15,653 nucleotides of DNA from Steinernema hermaphroditum (taxonomy: Eukaryota; Nematoda; Chromadorea; Rhabditida; Steinernematidae): assembly GCA_030435675.1 (NCBI GenBank), contig JAUCMV010000051.1, positions 1-15,653 on the forward strand. The letters run 5' to 3'. The position numbers and the translations under genes were made by a program. Below, piece after piece: positions 10,406-15,653 of the stretch (positions are counted from its first letter, which is position 1; every line of letters starts with the position of its first letter). The notes under the pieces are model-generated. The model worked only from the letters and a program-made list of their open reading frames with translations, made no database searches and was not told the origin of the DNA.

Positions 10406-11266
10406 GAATCCTATAAGATATAGGTCTAGGTAGGTAAGGATGCCCTATTTATGGTCGATTTTGAGCTCGTCCAGGGTAGAAATTTTGCACAGCTAATGTT
10501 TATGACCATATCTATGAGGTGCATACGAAAAAACCGCTTTCCTCGGAGGTCGGTTTAAACACTTTCCAATGGGTGCCATGAATCCTATAAGATATAGGTC
10601 TAGGTAGGTAAGGATGCCCTATTTATGGTCGATTTTGAGCTCGTCCAGGGTAGAAATTTTGCACAGCTAATGTTTATGACCATATCTATGAGGTGCATAC
10701 GAAAAAACCGCTTTCCTCGGAGGTCGGTTTAAACACTTTCCAATGGGTGCCATGAATCCTATAAGATATAGGTCTAGGTAGGTAAGGATGCCCTATTTAT
10801 GGTCGATTTTGAGCTCGTCCAGGGTAGAAATTTTGCACAGCTAATGTTTATGACCATATCTATGAGGTGCATACGAAAAAACCGCTTTCCTCGGAGGTCG
10901 GTTTAAACACTTTCCAATGGGTGCCATGAATCCTATAAGATATAGGTCTAGGTAGGTAAGGATGCCCTATTTATGGTCGATTTTGAGCTCGTCCAGGGTA
11001 GAAATTTTGCACAGCTAATGTTTATGACCATATCTATGAGGTGCATACGAAAAAACCGCTTTCCTCGGAGGTCGGTTTAAACACTTTCCAATGGGTGCCA
11101 TGAATCCTATAAGATATAGGTCTAGGTAGGTAAGGATGCCCTATTTATGGTCGATTTTGAGCTCGTCCAGGGTAGAAATTTTGCACAGCTAATGTTTATG
11201 ACCATATCTATGAGGTGCATACGAAAAAACCGCTTTCCTCGGAGGTCGGTTTAAACACTTTCCAAT

Positions 11267-11275
11267 AGGCAGCTT
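11267..11275. repeat. C-type block in unit 65
   Basis: AGGCAGCTT, five units after unit 60. It is followed by the longest uninterrupted run of consensus units in the window (66-79). Confidence 0.96.
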
Positions 11276-13746
11276 GAATCCTATAAGATATAGGTCTAGG
11301 TAGGTAAGGATGCCCTATTTATGGTCGATTTTGAGCTCGTCCAGGGTAGAAATTTTGCACAGCTAATGTTTATGACCATATCTATGAGGTGCATACGAAA
11401 AAACCGCTTTCCTCGGAGGTCGGTTTAAACACTTTCCAATGGGTGCCATGAATCCTATAAGATATAGGTCTAGGTAGGTAAGGATGCCCTATTTATGGTC
11501 GATTTTGAGCTCGTCCAGGGTAGAAATTTTGCACAGCTAATGTTTATGACCATATCTATGAGGTGCATACGAAAAAACCGCTTTCCTCGGAGGTCGGTTT
11601 AAACACTTTCCAATGGGTGCCATGAATCCTATAAGATATAGGTCTAGGTAGGTAAGGATGCCCTATTTATGGTCGATTTTGAGCTCGTCCAGGGTAGAAA
11701 TTTTGCACAGCTAATGTTTATGACCATATCTATGAGGTGCATACGAAAAAACCGCTTTCCTCGGAGGTCGGTTTAAACACTTTCCAATGGGTGCCATGAA
11801 TCCTATAAGATATAGGTCTAGGTAGGTAAGGATGCCCTATTTATGGTCGATTTTGAGCTCGTCCAGGGTAGAAATTTTGCACAGCTAATGTTTATGACCA
11901 TATCTATGAGGTGCATACGAAAAAACCGCTTTCCTCGGAGGTCGGTTTAAACACTTTCCAATGGGTGCCATGAATCCTATAAGATATAGGTCTAGGTAGG
12001 TAAGGATGCCCTATTTATGGTCGATTTTGAGCTCGTCCAGGGTAGAAATTTTGCACAGCTAATGTTTATGACCATATCTATGAGGTGCATACGAAAAAAC
12101 CGCTTTCCTCGGAGGTCGGTTTAAACACTTTCCAATGGGTGCCATGAATCCTATAAGATATAGGTCTAGGTAGGTAAGGATGCCCTATTTATGGTCGATT
12201 TTGAGCTCGTCCAGGGTAGAAATTTTGCACAGCTAATGTTTATGACCATATCTATGAGGTGCATACGAAAAAACCGCTTTCCTCGGAGGTCGGTTTAAAC
12301 ACTTTCCAATGGGTGCCATGAATCCTATAAGATATAGGTCTAGGTAGGTAAGGATGCCCTATTTATGGTCGATTTTGAGCTCGTCCAGGGTAGAAATTTT
12401 GCACAGCTAATGTTTATGACCATATCTATGAGGTGCATACGAAAAAACCGCTTTCCTCGGAGGTCGGTTTAAACACTTTCCAATGGGTGCCATGAATCCT
12501 ATAAGATATAGGTCTAGGTAGGTAAGGATGCCCTATTTATGGTCGATTTTGAGCTCGTCCAGGGTAGAAATTTTGCACAGCTAATGTTTATGACCATATC
12601 TATGAGGTGCATACGAAAAAACCGCTTTCCTCGGAGGTCGGTTTAAACACTTTCCAATGGGTGCCATGAATCCTATAAGATATAGGTCTAGGTAGGTAAG
12701 GATGCCCTATTTATGGTCGATTTTGAGCTCGTCCAGGGTAGAAATTTTGCACAGCTAATGTTTATGACCATATCTATGAGGTGCATACGAAAAAACCGCT
12801 TTCCTCGGAGGTCGGTTTAAACACTTTCCAATGGGTGCCATGAATCCTATAAGATATAGGTCTAGGTAGGTAAGGATGCCCTATTTATGGTCGATTTTGA
12901 GCTCGTCCAGGGTAGAAATTTTGCACAGCTAATGTTTATGACCATATCTATGAGGTGCATACGAAAAAACCGCTTTCCTCGGAGGTCGGTTTAAACACTT
13001 TCCAATGGGTGCCATGAATCCTATAAGATATAGGTCTAGGTAGGTAAGGATGCCCTATTTATGGTCGATTTTGAGCTCGTCCAGGGTAGAAATTTTGCAC
13101 AGCTAATGTTTATGACCATATCTATGAGGTGCATACGAAAAAACCGCTTTCCTCGGAGGTCGGTTTAAACACTTTCCAATGGGTGCCATGAATCCTATAA
13201 GATATAGGTCTAGGTAGGTAAGGATGCCCTATTTATGGTCGATTTTGAGCTCGTCCAGGGTAGAAATTTTGCACAGCTAATGTTTATGACCATATCTATG
13301 AGGTGCATACGAAAAAACCGCTTTCCTCGGAGGTCGGTTTAAACACTTTCCAATGGGTGCCATGAATCCTATAAGATATAGGTCTAGGTAGGTAAGGATG
13401 CCCTATTTATGGTCGATTTTGAGCTCGTCCAGGGTAGAAATTTTGCACAGCTAATGTTTATGACCATATCTATGAGGTGCATACGAAAAAACCGCTTTCC
13501 TCGGAGGTCGGTTTAAACACTTTCCAATGGGTGCCATGAATCCTATAAGATATAGGTCTAGGTAGGTAAGGATGCCCTATTTATGGTCGATTTTGAGCTC
13601 GTCCAGGGTAGAAATTTTGCACAGCTAATGTTTATGACCATATCTATGAGGTGCATACGAAAAAACCGCTTTCCTCGGAGGTCGGTTTAAACACTTTCCA
13701 ATGGGTGCCATGAATCCTATAAGATATAGGTCTAGGTAGGTAAGGA

Positions 13747-13924
13747 TGCCCTATTTATGGTCGATTTTGAGCTCGTCCAGGGTAGAAATTTTGCACAGCT
13801 AATGTTTATGACCATATCTATGAGGTGCATACGAAAAAACCGCTTTCCTCGGAGGTCGGTTTAAACACTTTCCAATGGGTAGGCAGCTTGAATCCTATAA
13901 GATATAGGTCTAGGTAGGTAAGGA
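13747..13924. repeat. Length-variant satellite unit of 178 bp (unit 80)
   Basis: This is the only unit that is not 174 bp. Where other units have nine bases at unit positions 131-139, it has thirteen (13877-13889): GGGT followed by AGGCAGCTT. It therefore carries the first four bases of the consensus block joined to the whole C-type block. It shifts the phase of all later units by 4 bp. It either arose by out-of-register joining of the two forms or preserves an older form from which a C unit could arise by a 4-bp deletion. Confidence 0.95.
13877..13889. repeat. C-type block with 4-bp insertion in unit 80
   Basis: GGGT is followed by AGGCAGCTT, thirteen bases in place of nine. The string GGGTAGGC made here closely resembles GGGTTAGGC at the satellite-telomere junction. 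Confidence 0.95.
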
Positions 13925-14750
13925 TGCCCTATTTATGGTCGATTTTGAGCTCGTCCAGGGTAGAAATTTTGCACAGCTAATGTTTATGACCATATCTATG
14001 AGGTGCATACGAAAAAACCGCTTTCCTCGGAGGTCGGTTTAAACACTTTCCAATGGGTGCCATGAATCCTATAAGATATAGGTCTAGGTAGGTAAGGATG
14101 CCCTATTTATGGTCGATTTTGAGCTCGTCCAGGGTAGAAATTTTGCACAGCTAATGTTTATGACCATATCTATGAGGTGCATACGAAAAAACCGCTTTCC
14201 TCGGAGGTCGGTTTAAACACTTTCCAATGGGTGCCATGAATCCTATAAGATATAGGTCTAGGTAGGTAAGGATGCCCTATTTATGGTCGATTTTGAGCTC
14301 GTCCAGGGTAGAAATTTTGCACAGCTAATGTTTATGACCATATCTATGAGGTGCATACGAAAAAACCGCTTTCCTCGGAGGTCGGTTTAAACACTTTCCA
14401 ATGGGTGCCATGAATCCTATAAGATATAGGTCTAGGTAGGTAAGGATGCCCTATTTATGGTCGATTTTGAGCTCGTCCAGGGTAGAAATTTTGCACAGCT
14501 AATGTTTATGACCATATCTATGAGGTGCATACGAAAAAACCGCTTTCCTCGGAGGTCGGTTTAAACACTTTCCAATGGGTGCCATGAATCCTATAAGATA
14601 TAGGTCTAGGTAGGTAAGGATGCCCTATTTATGGTCGATTTTGAGCTCGTCCAGGGTAGAAATTTTGCACAGCTAATGTTTATGACCATATCTATGAGGT
14701 GCATACGAAAAAACCGCTTTCCTCGGAGGTCGGTTTAAACACTTTCCAAT

Positions 14751-14759
14751 AGGCAGCTT
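14751..14759. repeat. C-type block in unit 85
   Basis: AGGCAGCTT at unit positions 131-139. With unit 86 it is the only adjacent pair of C-type units in the window. Confidence 0.96.
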
Positions 14760-14924
14760 GAATCCTATAAGATATAGGTCTAGGTAGGTAAGGATGCCCT
14801 ATTTATGGTCGATTTTGAGCTCGTCCAGGGTAGAAATTTTGCACAGCTAATGTTTATGACCATATCTATGAGGTGCATACGAAAAAACCGCTTTCCTCGG
14901 AGGTCGGTTTAAACACTTTCCAAT

Positions 14925-14933
14925 AGGCAGCTT
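14925..14933. repeat. C-type block in unit 86
   Basis: AGGCAGCTT directly after another C-type unit. An adjacent pair suggests local duplication of one unit or conversion of a neighbour. Confidence 0.96.
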
Positions 14934-15446
14934 GAATCCTATAAGATATAGGTCTAGGTAGGTAAGGATGCCCTATTTATGGTCGATTTTGAGCTCGTCC
15001 AGGGTAGAAATTTTGCACAGCTAATGTTTATGACCATATCTATGAGGTGCATACGAAAAAACCGCTTTCCTCGGAGGTCGGTTTAAACACTTTCCAATGG
15101 GTGCCATGAATCCTATAAGATATAGGTCTAGGTAGGTAAGGATGCCCTATTTATGGTCGATTTTGAGCTCGTCCAGGGTAGAAATTTTGCACAGCTAATG
15201 TTTATGACCATATCTATGAGGTGCATACGAAAAAACCGCTTTCCTCGGAGGTCGGTTTAAACACTTTCCAATGGGTGCCATGAATCCTATAAGATATAGG
15301 TCTAGGTAGGTAAGGATGCCCTATTTATGGTCGATTTTGAGCTCGTCCAGGGTAGAAATTTTGCACAGCTAATGTTTATGACCATATCTATGAGGTGCAT
15401 ACGAAAAAACCGCTTTCCTCGGAGGTCGGTTTAAACACTTTCCAAT

Positions 15447-15455
15447 GGGTGCCTT
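15447..15455. repeat. Chimeric block in unit 89, the last complete unit
   Basis: The block reads GGGTGCCTT: consensus through position 137, then the C-type T at 138. It is the reverse arrangement to the unit 25 chimera, and it lies in the last complete unit before the telomere. A single A-to-T substitution would give the same result. Confidence 0.94.
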
Positions 15456-15490
15456 GAATCCTATAAGATATAGGTCTAGGTAGGTAAGGA

Positions 15491-15527
15491 TGCCCTATTT
15501 ATGGTCGATTTTGAGCTCGTCCAGGGT
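15491..15527. repeat. Truncated last satellite unit (unit 90) at the telomere junction
   Basis: The final copy keeps unit positions 1-37, ending in CCAGGGT, and then passes directly into telomere repeat. A complete unit would continue with AGAAATTTTG. It matches the consensus over its whole length, including the GAGCTC at 15513-15518. No spacer or other subtelomeric sequence lies between satellite and telomere. Confidence 0.95.
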
Positions 15528-15653
15528 TAGGCTTAGGCTTTTAGGCTTAGGCTTAGGCTTAGGCTTAGGCTTAGGCTTAGGCTTAGGCTTAGGCTTAGGC
15601 TTAGGCTTAGGCTTAGGCTTAGGCTTAGGCTTAGGCTTAGGCTTAGGCTTAGG
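15527..15653 (+). repeat. Telomere repeat tract, (TTAGGC)n, nematode type
   Basis: Two TTAGGC hexamers (15527-15538) are followed by two extra T residues (15539-15540), then 18 perfect hexamers (15541-15648) and a final TTAGG. That gives 20 complete copies in 127 bp. The G-rich strand reads 5'->3' toward the right edge, which is the orientation of a right chromosome end extended by telomerase. TTAGGC is the established telomere repeat of many nematodes. Telomeres measured in such worms usually span kilobases, so this tract is probably cut short by the read or the assembly; that is inference. The first T (15527) is shared with the satellite, so the exact boundary is uncertain by one base. Confidence 0.96.

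Larger units (their letters stand above)
1..15527. repeat. Subtelomeric satellite array, 174-bp unit, 89 complete copies plus a 37-bp partial copy
   Basis: A head-to-tail tandem array fills almost the whole window. With the phase set at the first base, units begin every 174 bp (1, 175, 349, 523 and so on to 13747). After one 178-bp unit they continue every 174 bp from 13925 to 15491. All copies have the same orientation. By eye, 69 of 89 complete units are identical and the others differ at one to five positions (unit 80 also by a 4-bp insertion), so the array is extremely uniform. Hand-counted G+C is about 42%. No TTAGGC hexamer occurs inside the array. Every reading frame has stops in each unit, so it appears non-coding. 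The left edge of the array is outside the window, so the true copy number is higher. The unit is close to one nucleosome plus linker, as in many satellites; any packaging role is inference. From memory, the C. elegans pSX1 family (about 172 bp, subtelomeric) is comparable, but I cannot compare the sequences. Confidence 0.98.

Noticed and set aside
1..15527. CRISPR array
   Set aside because: There are no short repeats alternating with unique spacers; the whole 174-bp unit is repeated, and the sequence joins a eukaryotic telomere.
1..15527. Regular higher-order repeat of fixed length across the whole array
   Set aside because: C-type spacing runs 6, 5, 4, 6, 9, 10, 10, 6, 5, 15, 5, 1, 3 units (counting mixed forms). 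No single period fits, so only partial block duplications are supported.
1..15653. Transposon, rRNA, tRNA or other RNA gene
   Set aside because: Nothing in the unit resembles terminal repeats with target duplications, a transposase, tRNA A and B boxes in order, or rRNA.

Overview
The window is a nematode-type chromosome end and contains no gene I can support. It has two parts: a long, very uniform tandem satellite (1 to about 15527) and a terminal tract of the hexamer TTAGGC (15527-15653), which runs off the right edge. TTAGGC is the telomere repeat of many nematodes, including Caenorhabditis and Ascaris. Its G-rich strand points 5'->3' to the right edge, as expected for the right end of a chromosome. 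The species cannot be read from the sequence. From memory, C. elegans carries a subtelomeric tandem family called pSX1 with a unit of about 172 bp, which is the first family I would compare with this one.

The satellite unit is 174 bp and about 42% G+C (my hand count, 73 of 174). Phased from the first base, 89 complete units are followed by a 37-bp partial unit. Unit n starts at 1+174(n-1) up to unit 80. Unit 80 is 178 bp because of a 4-bp insertion, and unit 81 starts at 13925. By my reading 69 of the 89 complete units are identical. The rest differ at only three places: position 25 (unit 1 only); positions 50 and 53 ('B' variants: units 3, 18, 41, 46, and unit 27 in part); and the block at 131-139 ('C' variants: units 4, 10, 15, 19, 34, 44, 54, 60, 65, 85, 86; chimeras in units 25 and 89; an insertion form in unit 80). 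The C block differs from the consensus at five of eight neighbouring bases, and the mixed forms look like products of recombination between units. The spacing of variants also suggests that multi-unit segments were copied within the array.

Each unit holds a telomere-like G-rich stretch (157-173) on the same strand as the telomere, an interrupted palindrome (144-158), an 8-bp perfect palindrome (113-120) and an inverted repeat (91-116). The unit length is divisible by three, yet all six frames are closed in every unit, so there is no array-long reading frame and the DNA looks non-coding.

At the right end, unit 90 is cut at position 37 and passes straight into TTAGGC with no other subtelomeric sequence. 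The telomere shown is only 127 bp, with one irregular repeat near its base. The most notable points are this direct fusion, the telomere-like elements inside the satellite, and the record of conversion and block duplication kept in the variants.
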